This document shows, piece after piece, positions 21,171-33,043 of a stretch of 64,000 nucleotides of DNA. The notes beneath the pieces were generated by a model. That model was not told where the DNA came from and searched no databases. It saw nothing but the letters and a program-made list of their open reading frames with translations. The stretch lies in NCBI GenBank assembly GCA_018894105.1, contig CM032127.1, positions 34,058,760 to 34,122,759 on the forward strand, given 5' to 3'. A program made the position numbers and the translations under genes. Numbering within the stretch: the first letter of the stretch is position 1; every line of letters starts with the position of its first letter. The stretch is from Jacaranda mimosifolia (Eukaryota; Streptophyta; Magnoliopsida; Lamiales; Bignoniaceae).

Positions 21171-22769
21171 CAAGTATATCTTCTATATTTTCTATAATGA
21201 TCGATTCCAAGAAATCCTTACGCAATATGGTGTGACAATTTGGAAAAGGGGTTTTCCAAAGATAAGGTCATACAAAGGAATCGAATATTGAGAATAGAGA
21301 GATAGTATCAAGGTTATTAGGGAGCCGACAAATATCTTGCCCTAGACTCTTTTGGGAGTAGGAGATGGAAGGACTGTATTTGCATGGTAAGTATAGAACT
21401 ATAATAGTTCTCTAAAAGCATTCATTTTGACCAATTAGTTGGGCTCCATGGCCTCAAGGGTGGACATCGGCCATCGAGATTGGGTGCTCTTCAATTAATG
21501 AGATTAATTGAATTGAGTCAATTTAGTTTAAAAGAGTTTAAATTAAAATGAATATATGATATTCAAAAGTCACAAGGAGTTGTGAGCCCATGTCCAATAA
21601 ATGATATAACCTATTGGGTCACACACAAAGTTCAATTGGCTTCCAAAGTTGAAGGAGGGATTTTTCTAAGAGTTAGAAAATTACTCCTAAGTGACCGATT
21701 TTGAGGTGCCAAATTGAAGGTCAATTTTTGGCTTGATTAATTTAAGTGTTAAATTAATCGACTAATTTAAGGAGTTAAATTAGACTAATAATTAAGGACT
21801 TGATTATTTGGTGCTAAGTGACCATCAATTGGTCAAGTTAATTTAAAGAGTTAAGCTAACAAAATTGAACTTAAGAGTTAAGCTTGTTGACTTAAGAGTT
21901 AAGTCAAAGGTAAATTAATTAAATTAAAATGTCTAATTTAATAAATGAGAAGAATTATTTTTCAACGGGAGAATCAAATGAAGAGTTCATTTGAGTTGGC
22001 ATTTTAATTAATTTAAAATTAGATTCCAAATTAAATTAAAATGTAGATGAAATTCAAGTGAGATTTGAATTCAAATTTGCCACCTTGACACCCCACTTGG
22101 GCACTCCCCCTCATAGAATGTGTGATTCCACCATGCCATCACACCATCCAACATCGCTATATAGATATAGAGAGGGAGAATTCAAGCACTTGCAAAAAGG
22201 TGTGAAGAATTAGATTCATTCACACTTCCTTCCAAAAGCTTTCTCAAACATTGCTTCATGTGTTGAGGCTTTGTTTTCTCTTCTTCTCCTACCTCAAAAA
22301 TTGTCCTTCACTATTGATATTTTGCTCATTTTCTCCAGCTAAAATTTAGTGGGATTTGTAGGATCAATTGGTGTGTGGATCATTACAATAGAGGCAAAGC
22401 ATTTGATTTGCTAGCTTTGGAGATCTACTAGAACAGAAAAGTCATTTGCTAAATTTTTTTCAAGCGATCTAGATCGAGTTTTGCTCCAAATTTTTTACAG
22501 AGACTTCTTCAAGGAGTTGGGAAGTTCTAGATTCTTTTTCATGATTTTTGGAGCACTTTGACTAAGACAAAAGTTGCTGGCTCTCCACTATGCCACAATC
22601 TGGATTGGTGAAGTGTTCACCTTTGTGACTTTGAAAATTTGCTCTTTGAGGTAAATCTCTTACTAAATCTAAATTGTAAGCATGAATAGATCCTTGGTAG
22701 GTTGTAAAAACTAGTTGATTTGAGTTTTTGAAGTTTAATTATTAGATCCTATTGGTTTAATAACCTTCA
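21171..22769 (+). mobile_element. 5' LTR of element B, second part
   Basis: Continues the LTR after the CACTA insert, through the U3 inverted-repeat zone (21830-21960), a worn dyad and TATA region (22120-22170) and U5, ending TAACCTTCA two bases before the primer site. Confidence 0.87.
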
Positions 22770-22771
22770 AG

Positions 22772-22784
22772 TAGTATCAGAGCC
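22772..22784 (+). other. Primer binding site of element B
   Basis: TAGTATCAGAGCC, the tRNA-Met primer complement with one G-to-A change, directly after the LTR. Confidence 0.85.
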
Positions 22785-24712
22785 TTTCTTGTATGCTTTG
22801 ATTTGGATTTTTGTTTTCGATTAATTCATTTGATGAATTGATCTTATTATCCAAATACATGATTCGTATGATGGATTGGAGTGTTTGGATGATTTATTGT
22901 GAGGCTCCTTAATTGATGAATTGAAAACGTGCTATTATGTGTTTTAAGTGTTAATTCATGTAATTAGTATGTTTTAATTCATAGCTTCTAGTGTTGAATG
23001 TTGATTTAGCATTAGTTGATTTTATATGTTGATATAGCATGTTGATGATTGACTAAAATAGTTTTGATCATTTTTTAATCCAATTTGATTGGAGTTTTAG
23101 GGGATATTTTTAGAGAATTTGATTCTCACTTGAACTTGTTTTTGAAGCATGTTTAAGCACTTGAAATTTCAATTTTTAAAGGTGTTTTAGATCTGAAATT
23201 TCATCTATAATGTGTGTTTTAATGCTTAGGAGGTGTTCTAAATTTTTTGGTGCACAAAAGTTGAACCAAAAGTGAGTTGACTTGGTCCAAACACAAAAAT
23301 AGGGTAAGTTGCCATGCCCAACAAGGCACCGGCTAGGCAGCGTGTACACTTGCGGCCGGGCTGGGATAGCAGCATCGAGTTTCGGGTCGGATGGATTTTT
23401 GACCAATTTTTGTGTTCCTTTAGTGACCAAAAGTGTTTTATTTCATACATAATAGATGCACAAGTGTTGTGCAAGCTCTCAAAATTATGTTTGACATTTT
23501 TATTGCTTTTAAAACTTGTTAAAGTTAATCTCTTACTAATTGCATAAAAGTTATGCTGGACCAATTACTTATTTATGAGATAAGCATTTACTTGTTGGAA
23601 TTGAATGCCAATTCTTGATTTATTTATTGTTGATAATTGATGATGAATGAATGAGGATGATCAAGAACCTTTAATATTGATTTTATTTGTTTCAAATTGT
23701 TGAAAAGGGTTGTATTAAATTGAGGATTGCATGTCTTTTAATTTCTATCTTGTAAATGTTATGAGAATAGAATCACTATGAGTGAGGATTTCTTTCTCAT
23801 GTAAATATTACATGGAGCAAAAGAGACCCTTGGAGGTATGAAGACTTTTGAAGACCCATGAATGTATGGGATACACTTATGTAATCGCTAGATTTAATCA
23901 ACCTATTTAAAATTAACTAGGTGGTGCACCTATGGCTATAAGTGCACCACTTAGTTAGGCTCATGGTCATCCCATCCTAGGAGAATGCTAGATGCATTTA
24001 CTTATTTATGCTTTCCATATCTTATTGATATATAAGTTACATGATTAGGATATAGAAAACCTAAATATAAAGGTAAAAATGATGAGATCTTTGTAAGCAG
24101 AAGCCCTCTACTTAAAATATCTAAGTGCTTTTCACATATTAAGTCAAAATAGATACAACTTAAAAGAGTTTTAATTAATCTATGCCTTCTACCAATAGTA
24201 TATGACATGACGATGCTACCATTATTTGGGTGATGTCTCATGAGTCATGAATCACACATATAGTAGAAAGCTATAACCATATACTTAGCATATGATGCAC
24301 ATTTGATTTGAAAATGCCCATGCATTGTCACACGAGTCGTGGTGCCTATCTCAAATTTAAGTTTGATTGGTAGGTCCGACTTAACACCTAGTAGTGTGGA
24401 TGTCTCATGAGTCGTGGGTCCACATGAAAAGTGAAGCAAAATATATCAAGAGTTGCATGAGATGCAATTAGCAAAGGTTGCTTATCTTTTGATTGTTTTT
24501 GGATATCTCTCGAGTCGTGGGTCTACTTGCAAGTCCTTAGGATCTTGATTCTTACTAGGAAATATGATTTCCCGAATTCTTCTTGGGGATGAAGGATTTG
24601 ATAAAATAGTAGGAGAAAAACATGCTTGAATGACCATGAACATGTTTTCAACATCAAAATTCAATCATGCTTATTCTTTTTTCACCTTTGAGGATTTGTG
24701 AAATCTCAAGGA
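22785..24712 (+). mobile_element. Leader of element B
   Basis: About 1.9 kb of non-coding leader. The GC-rich variable island is at about 23310-23400, where it differs almost completely from those of other copies. Four copies of the motif related to TCTCATGAGTCGTGGGTC lie at 24232, 24326, 24399 and 24501. Ends at the worn gag start. Confidence 0.8.
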
Positions 24713-25480
24713 TGGCTTAATGTTCCACTTAATGTTATTTTGGAAACCATTAAACCAACCAGGACAAACTTTCACAATTGACTTAACCTCAAAAATTGTT
24801 CTAGATTCCTAGAAATATATATGTGTCCTATATCAAAGAGCTCATAATCCCATAGGGATTAAGTTAGATCAAGAGACACGTGAAAAGTTCACGAATTGGA
24901 TTTAAGATTGTTCTATCCCATAGTCTCATAATGGCTTCTACAAACTTCAAAAGTCTCAAAGATACATGAATAGTACCTTAGTTAAAGTTTACAAGAGTTG
25001 TAAAGCAAACAAGGTATGAGAAGTTCATGTTGTCGAAGGAGATTTTTCAAGCTAGGATGGATGTGAAGTCACGTGTCATCAACTATGGTCTAAAGATGAT
25101 TAGGCCTACAAAAAAAAATTCTACTTAGACGTCATGTTGGACAATGATCTCCATGAGGATTTGATCCTCACATCCTCGTCGAGTTGTATTGATCAAGGTG
25201 TTGATCTACGAAGAGACTACCATGACAAGGGCAAACTTTTGACACTTGTTTCCTCCTCTAAGTTTGTGGGCCCTAGGGGTGCTAGAAAGAGAGGTCAAAG
25301 GAAGAAAAGTTCTTCTTCCAGGGTATAACAACTATTAACAGCATCTGGAAGAGTCAAGAAGATTATAGAGGATATAGTCGATATTATTTTTTTCTACTTT
25401 GGCTAGATAGGCAATTGGAAGCAATTTTGCAAGGAATACCTTGCAACCCCTTAGAAGGGTATGTATTTTATTGAAGTGCA
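24713..25480 (+). pseudogene. gag: gag of Copia element B, heavily decayed
   Basis: Capsid-nucleocapsid gene by position and by nucleotide match to the gag of elements A and E (ATTTTGGAAACC, TTTCACAATTG). It starts ATGGCTTAA, so translation would stop at once, and no long frame survives. The nucleocapsid near 25385-25440 keeps only traces of the zinc knuckle. A lysine/serine-rich tail (25250-25328) matches the basic region before the knuckle. The most decayed gag in the window. Confidence 0.72.
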
Positions 25481-26880
25481 TTTAAGGATAAATTCTTCCT
25501 TATAGATATATGATATCACGTATGGTTCTTATCCTTATAAGTTGTTACAAAGAATAAGAAAAAAGAACAAAACTAAGTGATGTGGATATGATCAACCCCT
25601 TGCCTAAGGAGCAAGAGTTGTGACCAAAGCCGAAAGCTCATAATAAGTTGGACTTAGAGAATTCCAAATTTGTATTGGACTTTTGTTATACTGTTCCATG
25701 TATTGTTTAGAACATTATTTCAATTCCTATTTTAGATAGCAAAGAATTTGATCCTTCTATATCAAATGGGTGATTGACGGCATTAAAGAATAAGTTCTTT
25801 AGGTGTTTATGGTACACTTAACAAAGGTTTGTACATATTAGATCCTCAACCCTCACTAATGCACTTTCAACAAAGTAAGAAAAATTAGATATTTAAGAAA
25901 ATGCCATGTAATGACATGTAATACTTGGGCATATCTCTAAAAATAAGATAAGTAAGTCAGAAGCTCTCAAAGCAGAAAATGTTAGTGGCATTGAGGAACA
26001 TCCTATTTGTGAATCTTGTTTGAAGGGAAAATGACCAAAGCTCCTTTTGTAGGACAAACAGAGCACTCCACAAGTCCTTTAAATTTAACCCATATAGATG
26101 TTTGTAGGCCACTAAGAGTTAGTAGGAGAGGACCTATTCATACATCATCTTCATTGATGATTATAGTCAGTTTGGACACGTGTATCTTATGAAGTGCAAG
26201 TCTGAAGCCTTTGAAAAGTTCAAAGTGTATAGGAATGAAGTGGAAAAGTAATTGGGGCTTAGTATTAAAGCTCGATTGGATTGAGAGAGAGAATAATTAA
26301 GCACTGAATTCTTGGATTATCTAAGGGAGAATGGGATTCTTTTATAATGTACTCCACCCGGCACACCCCAACAAAATGGAGTAGCTAAAAGGAGAAATTG
26401 TACATTATTTGACATGGTACGTTCCATGATGAGCTTCTTTGATATGTCTATATCCTTTTAGGGATACGTCTCAAAGATGACCGACGAAGTTACTAAGTGT
26501 AGTATCTTTAAAAGTCGGTGCGAAAGATGCCGCATGAGATATGGTATGGCATAGCACCCTCTTATCATTACTTAAAAGGTTTAGGGGTTTCCCTCCTACG
26601 TGAGACGATTAGTGGGAGACAAGTTGGATAGTCGATCCACCTTGTGCAAGTTTGTGGGATACTAAAGAGAGTCTATGGATTATTACTTCTATAATCCCTC
26701 AAAACAAAAGTTGTTTGTTTCGAGGAATGCCATTTTTTTTTGGAAAAAAAATTTCTACAAGATAGAAAAAGGCATTGTTGTTGAACTTAGTGAAATTCAA
26801 AATGATCATCAAATCTCACAAGTAGTAGAAACAAATAAATATAAAAAAACCTTATACACAACCTCTAAGAAGGTTGGATT
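25481..26880 (+). pseudogene. Protease and integrase of element B, broken
   Basis: Collinear with 39076-40410 of element E. Recognisable parts are the pre-integrase block near 25870-26060 (a worn LGHIS motif, then CESCLKGK), the core near 26130-26400 (an F-x-D-D-Y match in a worn frame), a GVAKRRNC-like stretch where family members read GVAERRN, and the C-terminal part 26590-26810 (GDKLDSRSTLCKFVGY). The glutamate of the D,D-35-E set seems to be lysine here. Stops and shifts throughout. Confidence 0.75.
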
Positions 26881-27790
26881 GAATCAAGAAGCAACCCGAA
26901 AAGTTTGAATTTCTTCATGAGATGGACCAATCAGATAATAATCCAAAAACCTATAAGGAAGCTATGTTAGACATAGACTTGGGACGTTGGCTTGATGCCA
27001 TTAGATCTGAAATGGACTTCATATACTGCAACAAAGTAAAGACTTTTGTAGATCCACCAAAGGGAATAGTTCTCATTAGTTGCAAATGGATTTATACGCG
27101 CAAGCTTGAAGTGGTGACTTTTAAGGTGGGATTATAGCAAAAGGTTACATTCCAAGACCTGGTGTCGATTTTGAGGAATCCTTTTCACCGGTTGTAATGC
27201 TTAAAGTCCATTTGGATTCCATTTGCCATAGTCGTATATTATGACTAAGAGATATTACAAATGGATGTGAAAACCATTTTCCTTAATGGAGACATTGAAG
27301 AAGAAATCTATATGGAGCAACCATAAGATTTTACTTCTAAGGGGAGTGAGCAAAAGGTTTGCAAACTCTAGAGATCCATTGATGGACTCAAACAGGCGTC
27401 CCAAAGTTGGAACATACATTTTGACAAAATGGTCAAATCATTTAGCTTTGTCAAAAAGGTGTATGAACCTTGTGTGTACAAAAGGCTAGTAGGAGTAGTA
27501 TATAGTTTATTGTACTTTATGTCGATGGCATTCTTCTCATTGAGAATAAGAGAGAAATGTTAAACTGTTCTAAAACGTAATGAGAAGAAGAGAGAAATGT
27601 TGAAGTGTACTAAAATGTGGTTATCTACTCAATTCTCCATGAAAGGATTTGGAAAAAGCATATTACGTATTTGGAATACGTATCTATAGAGATAGATCTG
27701 GGAGGATGCTAGGGCTGTCCCAAACCTCGTACATTGACAAGACACTAAAGGGGTTTAGTATAGAAGAATCCAAGAAGGGATTCCTTCTCA
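26881..27790 (+). pseudogene. Reverse transcriptase of element B, broken
   Basis: RT that would copy element RNA into DNA. The open stretch 26922-27137 holds KTYKEAMLDIDLGRWLDAIRS, a hallmark start of Copia RT, then KTFVDPPKGI and CKWIYTRKL. Later segments are 27286-27489 and 27649-27831 (YYVFGIRIYRDRS, LSQTSYIDKTLKGF). The catalytic box at 27518-27529 reads YVDG, so one of the two essential aspartates is lost. Frameshifts separate the pieces, and a short repeat near 27540-27605 (AGAGAGAAATGTT twice) is a local duplication. Confidence 0.83.
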
Positions 27791-28530
27791 TAGGACATGG
27801 CATTTATCTCTCCAAATCTATAGCCCTCTGAAACTGAAAATGAGAGATAAAGGATGTCTTGCATTCCTTATGCCTCTGCTATATGGAGCATAATGTATGC
27901 AGTTCAATGTATAAGACTTGATATCGTACATTCGCTAAGTGTTACAAGTAGGTTCCAATCCTAACCCGATGAGAGTCACTTGATAGCCTTCAAAGCAACC
28001 CTTGAGTACTTGAAAAGGACTAAGGGCTTATTTTCAGTATACGGTAATGGAGAATTGAAACTGAAGGGGTTTTTGGATTCCAGTTTCCAATTCAATGTAG
28101 ATGACCTGAAATTCACTTTCGAATTTATATTTTGCCTTAATGGCAGCATGGTGAGTTGGAAGAGTCGAACAAGACACCACGGTCGAGACAACTACTGAGG
28201 TGAAATAATTTATGCTTTTGGAAACCACAATAGAAGGCATTTGGACAAAACTCTATCCAAGAGTTGGATGTAGTGCCTAGCGTGTATGAGCCACGGTTAT
28301 CTTTGGAAGACAACTTTGGGCTTAAGCCAAGATCTCCTCAGTGATCCAAACACAGTAAATGCATTATGAATTAATATATGATATCAATTGATAGAGGTGA
28401 CACCTGTGTAGACAAAGTCGCTTCAGAAAAGAATTTAACAGAACTACTATCTATACCCCTGAAAGAAAATGGTCTTTAAAGGACATCTTGAGAAGATGGG
28501 CGTTAAGGCTATAGGGAATTAACTTTAAGA
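27791..28530 (+). pseudogene. RNase H of element B, broken
   Basis: RNase H that would remove the RNA strand of the hybrid. Matches are found to MYAVQC..RLDIVHSLSV, AFKATLEYLKRTKGLFSVYGN (27980 on), KLKGFLDSSFQ, FIFCLNGSMVSWKS and IQELDVVPSVYEP. Present as a single copy, unlike element A. The last 200 bp before the purine tract are the family's usual 3' tail (KDILRRWALRL-like). Several stops. Confidence 0.8.
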
Positions 28531-28542
28531 CAAATGAGAGAT
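28531..28542 (+). other. Polypurine tract of element B
   Basis: CAAATGAGAGAT directly before the 3' LTR, a slightly worn form of GCAAGTGGGAGAT. It would prime plus-strand DNA synthesis. Confidence 0.7.
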
Positions 28543-30753
28543 TGTTGGAATAGTGCCCGACAAGCTAATTAGATTGGACTTGAAAAGCTATTTCCTTGTA
28601 AAATAATATTAATTAAATGATATTCTTTATATTTCCATCTTTATCTTATATGCTTTATTACTTCACTCTCACTTGGATAAAGCCTTTAGATCACTCATGA
28701 ATACGAGACTTAGTTCGATGACCATGCAATAAGACTTACATGGTCATGATCTTAAATCCTCCAAGTCATAGGATCTTATTGACAGGGCATTTAAGATCTG
28801 AATAGACTTATAATAACGATGTATAAATCCAAGAGTTGGATATTGCTCTGCTCCATGAGCAACCATATGAGATATGGGTGCTTGTTAGAGAATAAGGCAC
28901 CAAAGACCCACCGAAGAATCCACTAGATAGCCGTAGTGGCAAGTTCTCTCGCTTATGCTAGTGCATATAATTAGACATTTGCCTCAAACATTCATGGTAA
29001 TCTTGTGTCTGGTCCTCATGATTTCACTCTTCCTTGACCACTTTGCGGGTCTTTTGGGTTGAGGTTGGGTATGAGCTACTTTGCATTGAGGTTTGTGAGA
29101 TCAAAGATGGAATCCGACTCCTCACTTTTGTGAAGGACGAGTACATCTCCTATGTATTCTATAATGATCAATTCCAAGAAATTCTTACACAAGGTAGTGT
29201 GATAATTTGGAAAAAGAGTTTTCCAAAGATGAGGTCATACAAAGAAATCCGACATTAAGAATAGAGACATAGTATTGAAGTTGTTACAGAACCGATAAAT
29301 ATCTTGCCTTAGGCCTTTTTTGGGAGATAGTAAATGGAAAGGCTGTATTTACATGGTAATCGTAGAGCTATAATGGTTCTCCAAAAGTATTCATTTCAGC
29401 CAATTAATTGGGCTCCATGGGCTTGAGGTTGGACATCGACCATGGAGATTGGGTACTCTTCAATTAATGGGATTAATTGCATTTAGTTGAATTAATTTAA
29501 AGGAGTTTAAACTAAAATGAATATATGACATTCAAAAGTCACAAAGAGTTGTGTGCCCATGTCCAATGAATGGTAGAACCTATTGGGTCATACACAAAAT
29601 CCAATTAGCTTCCAAAGTTGAAGAAGGAATTTTTCTAAGAACTAAAAAATTACTCCTAGGTGACCGATTTTGAGGTGCCAAATTGAAGGTCAATTTTCGG
29701 CTTGATTAATTTAAGTGTCAAATTAATCGACTAATTTAAGGAGTTAAATTAGACCAACAATTAAGAAGCTAATTATTTGGTGCCAAGTGACCATCAATTG
29801 ATCAAGTTAACTTAAAGAGTTAAGTTAACAAAATTGAGCTTAAGAGTTAAGCTTGTTGACTTAAGAGTTAAGTTCAAAGTAAATTAATTAAATTACAGTG
29901 TTTAATTTAATTAATGAGAACAATTATCTTTGGAGAAAAGAATCAAATGAAGAGTTCATTTGAGTCGGTATGTATTTTAATTAATTTGAAATAAGATTCC
30001 CAATTAAATTAAAATACACATGAAATTCAATTGAGATTTGAATTCAAATTTGCCGCCTTGGCACCCCACTTGGCCGCCCCCCCTCATGAAAGGTGTGATT
30101 CCACCTTAGTATCACTCTATCAACATCTATATATAGATATAGAGATGGGGAGTTCAACCAACCTTGCAAAAGTGTGAAGAATTAGATTCATTCACAATTA
30201 TTTCCAAAACTCTTTTTCAAACATTGCTTCATGTGTTGAGGCTTTGTTTTATCTTCTTGTCCTACCTCAAAAATTGTTCTTCACCATTGATATTCAGCTC
30301 ATTTTATCCAGCTAAAAGTGAGTGAAATTCAGAGGATCAATTGATGTGTTGATCATTACAATAGAGGTAAAGCATTTGATTTTATAGCTTTGGAGATCTA
30401 CTGGAACAAAGCAGTTACTTGCCGAATTTTTTCCAAGAGATCCAGATTGATCTCCACTCCAAATTTGTTACAAAGACTTCTTCAAGAAGTTGAGAAGTTC
30501 TATATTTTCTTTTTGTGATTTTTGGACCACTCTAATGAAGGCAAAAGTTGCTAGTTCTCCGTTGTGCTAGAGTCTATCAAAATCTGGATCGGTGAAGTGT
30601 TCACCTTTGTGACCTTGGAAATATGCACTTTGAGGTAATTCTCTAACTAAATCTGAATTGTAAGCATGAATAGATCTTTGGTAGGTTGTAAGCACTAGTT
30701 AATTTGAGCTTTTGAAGTTTAATTATTAGATCCTAGTGGCTTACTGACCTTCA
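28543..30753 (+). mobile_element. 3' LTR of element B
   Basis: Complete 2,211-bp LTR from TGTTGGAATAGTGCCC to CTGACCTTCA. It has a purine tract on the left and the target-site copy TCAAC on the right. It contains the U3 palindrome zone (29800-29915) and a promoter dyad plus TATA (30091-30143). A useful reference for LTR length and order. Confidence 0.92.
30091..30143 (+). promoter_or_regulatory. LTR core promoter of element B 3' LTR
   Basis: Worn dyad (AGGTGTGATT / AGTATCACTC) followed by CTATATATAGATATAGAG. The left arm and TATA region are conserved and the right arm has changes. Confidence 0.5.
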
Positions 30754-31690
30754 TCAACAACTCCCATAAGTGGTGGAAATCAGTAGTAAGCCTTACACGC
30801 AACCTCTCCATAGGACGGACCAAATCAAGAAGCAACCTGAAAGGTTCAGATTTCTTCATGAGATGGGCCAATTGAATATAAATTCGAAGACCTATGGGAA
30901 ACTATGTTGGACATAGGCTCGAGACATTGGCTTGATGCCATGAGATCCAAAATAGACTCTATGTACTGCAACAAAGTATGGACTTTAGTTGATCCACCAA
31001 AGGGTATCATACCCACTGATTGCAAGTGGATCTATAAGCAAAAGCTAGGAGTCGATGGAGAGGTAATGACCTTTAAGGAGCGACTAGTGGCAAAAGTTAT
31101 ACTTAAAAACCCAGTATTTATTTTAATGAAACCTTTTCAACGGTTGCAATACCTAAATCTATTCGGATTCTACTTGCCATAGCTACATATTATGACTATG
31201 AGATATGACAAATAGATGTGAAAACCACTTTCCTGAATGGCAACATTGAAGAAGAAATCTATATGGAGCGACCACAAGGTTTTATATCTAAAGGAAGTGA
31301 GCAAAAGTTTTGCAAATGCCAAAGATCTATTTATGGACTCAAGTAAGCGCCCCGAAGTTGGAACATATGTTTTGATAATGCAATTAAATTGTTTGACTTT
31401 ATCAAAAATATGTATAAGCCTTGTGTGTATAAGAAGGTGAGTGGAAATAGTGTACAGTTTAATCTGCTTTATGTCGATGACATCCTTCTCATTGGGAATG
31501 AGGTAGGCATGTTAGAGTGTACTAAAGTGTGGTTATCTACTCAATTCTCCATGAAGAATTTGGGAGAGGCATCCTACGTATTAGGAATATGTATCTGTAG
31601 ATATGGATCGAAGAGGATACTGGAGCTATCCCATACCCTGTACATTAACAAAATACTAAACTGGTTTAATATGAAAGAATCCAAGAAGGG
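30754..31690 (+). pseudogene. Reverse transcriptase of element A (continues from 12221)
   Basis: Starts with the second target-site copy and then the same linker words (ACTCCCATAAG) that follow the integrase in element E, so it belongs to element A. The RT segments are 30904-31182 (MLDIGSRHWLDAMRSKIDSM, WTLVDPPKGI, DCKWIYKQKLGVDGEVMTF) and 31389-31742 (NLLYVDDILLIGNE, LGEASYVLGICICR). The catalytic YVDD box at 31470-31481 is intact. A frameshift and stops lie between. The best-preserved RT core in the window. Confidence 0.87.
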
Positions 31691-32272
31691 ATTCCTTCCC
31701 GTAGGACATGGTATTCATCTTTCCAAGTCTATGGCCCTATGACTAAAGCAGAGAAACAAAAGATATCCTAAATACCTTATGTGTTTGCCATAGGGACTGT
31801 AATATATGCAGTTCAACGTACAAGATCGGATGTAGTGGACGCTCTAAGTATCACGAGCTGCTTTCAATCTAATCTCAGTGAATGTCACTGGATGGCCGCC
31901 GAAAGAATCTGTAAGTACTTGAGGATGACTAAGGACTTGTTTTTAGTTTACGGTAATGGGGAATTGAAACTTGAGGGGGTTTTTGGATTCAAGTTTCCAT
32001 AGAAGACCTAAATCCACCTTTAAATTTATATTTTGCCTTAATGGCGGTGTGATGAGTTGGAAGAGTACCAAACAAGACACCACAACTAACTCAACCGTTG
32101 AGGCAGAATATGTTGCAGCTTCAAAAGTTACAAATGAAGGTGTTTGGAACAAAAACTTCATCCAAGAGTTGGATATAGTGCGTAGCATGTCAGAGCCCAT
32201 AGTTGTCTTATGTGACAACAATGGTGCGATTACACAAGCTAAAGAGCCAAGATCTCATGGAAGAACCCAAGT
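31691..32272 (+). pseudogene. RNase H of element A, first copy
   Basis: Holds GHGIHLSKSMAL, VIYAVQRTRSDVVDALSITS, CHWMAAERICKYLRMTKDLF, then in the 31971-32312 frame FIFCLNGGVMSWKSTKQDTT, VEAEYVAASK, NFIQELDIV and LCDNNGAITQAKEPRSHGR. It stops at the RSH motif, where the sequence returns to the GHG motif of a second copy. Its acidic residues (for example in VEAEY and CDNN) remain visible. Confidence 0.85.
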
Positions 32273-33030
32273 GAGGGTTACTTCCTATGGGACATGGTCT
32301 TTGTCTGTCTAAGTGTATGGCCCCTTAAACTAAGAACAAGAGACAGAGAATGTCCCACATACCTTATGTATCTGCTATTAGAAGCATAATGTATGTCATT
32401 CAATGTACAAGATCGAATGCGACACACCCTTTAAGTGTTACGAGTCGTTTTGAATTCGACCCTGGTGAATGTCACTAGATGGCCGTTAAAATAATCCTTA
32501 ATTACTTGGGAAGGACTACGGACTTATTTTTGGTATACGGCAATGGAGAAATGAAATCTGAGGGGTTTTCGGATCTTCATTTCAATCCGATGTAGATTAC
32601 CCAAAAATCCACTTTTTGATTTAAATTTTGCATCAATGGCGGCGCGGTGAGTTGGAAAAAGTTTCAACAAGATACTATGGCCGAGACTACCACTAAGGTG
32701 AAATAATTTATGGTTTTGAAAAGCACAAAGGAAGGTGTTTGGATAGAAACTTCATCCAAGAGTTGGATGAAATGCCTAGCGTGTATGAGCCTATGGTTGT
32801 CTTTTGAAGACAACTTAGGACTTGAACTAAGATCTCATCAGTGATCCAAACACAGATAAATGCATTATAATTTAATATATGATATCATTTGATAGAGGAG
32901 ACAACTGAGTGGAAACAGTTGCCTCATAAGAGACTATAGCAAAACCACTGTCCAAACCCCTAAATGCAAACAGTCATTGAAAGACATCTTGAGAAGATGG
33001 GTCTTAAGACTATGGAGAATTAGCTTTAGG
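32273..33030 (+). pseudogene. RNase H of element A, second copy, and 3' tail
   Basis: Repeats the segment starting GGACATGG (31705 and about 32290, 584 bp apart), again with MSHIPYVSAI-like, MYVIQCTRSNATHPLSVTS, LIYGNGEMKSEGFS-like and NGGAVSWKKF-like parts. It runs on to the end of the gene and the tail before the purine tract. The two copies differ at many positions, so the duplication is old. More stops than in the first copy. Confidence 0.82.
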
Positions 33031-33043
33031 GCAAGTGGGAGAT
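33031..33043 (+). other. Polypurine tract of element A
   Basis: GCAAGTGGGAGAT immediately before the 3' LTR tip, the cleanest example on the plus strand. Confidence 0.85.

Larger units (their letters stand above)
12222..30753 (+). mobile_element. Copia element B, complete but decayed, nested in A
   Basis: A whole retrotransposon: 5' LTR (12222-22769, split by CACTA), primer site, leader, gag, protease, integrase, RT, RNase H, purine tract and 3' LTR (28543-30753). Without the CACTA insert it is about 10.2 kb. It is flanked by TTAAC (12217-12221) and TCAAC (30754-30758), a 5-bp target duplication with one change. The host sequence, integrase-RT linker of A, reads on across it as in element E. 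The two LTRs look well over 10% different by eye, so the insertion is old. Confidence 0.9.

Noticed and set aside
23238..23564. 108-codon minus-strand open frame in the leader of B
   Set aside because: It crosses the hypervariable island and is not kept in the leaders of A, E, F or G.
29882..29914. Palindrome considered as a terminator or riboswitch-like hairpin
   Set aside because: It is an AT-only palindrome in a plant LTR U3 upstream of the promoter, so a bacterial-type terminator makes no sense here.
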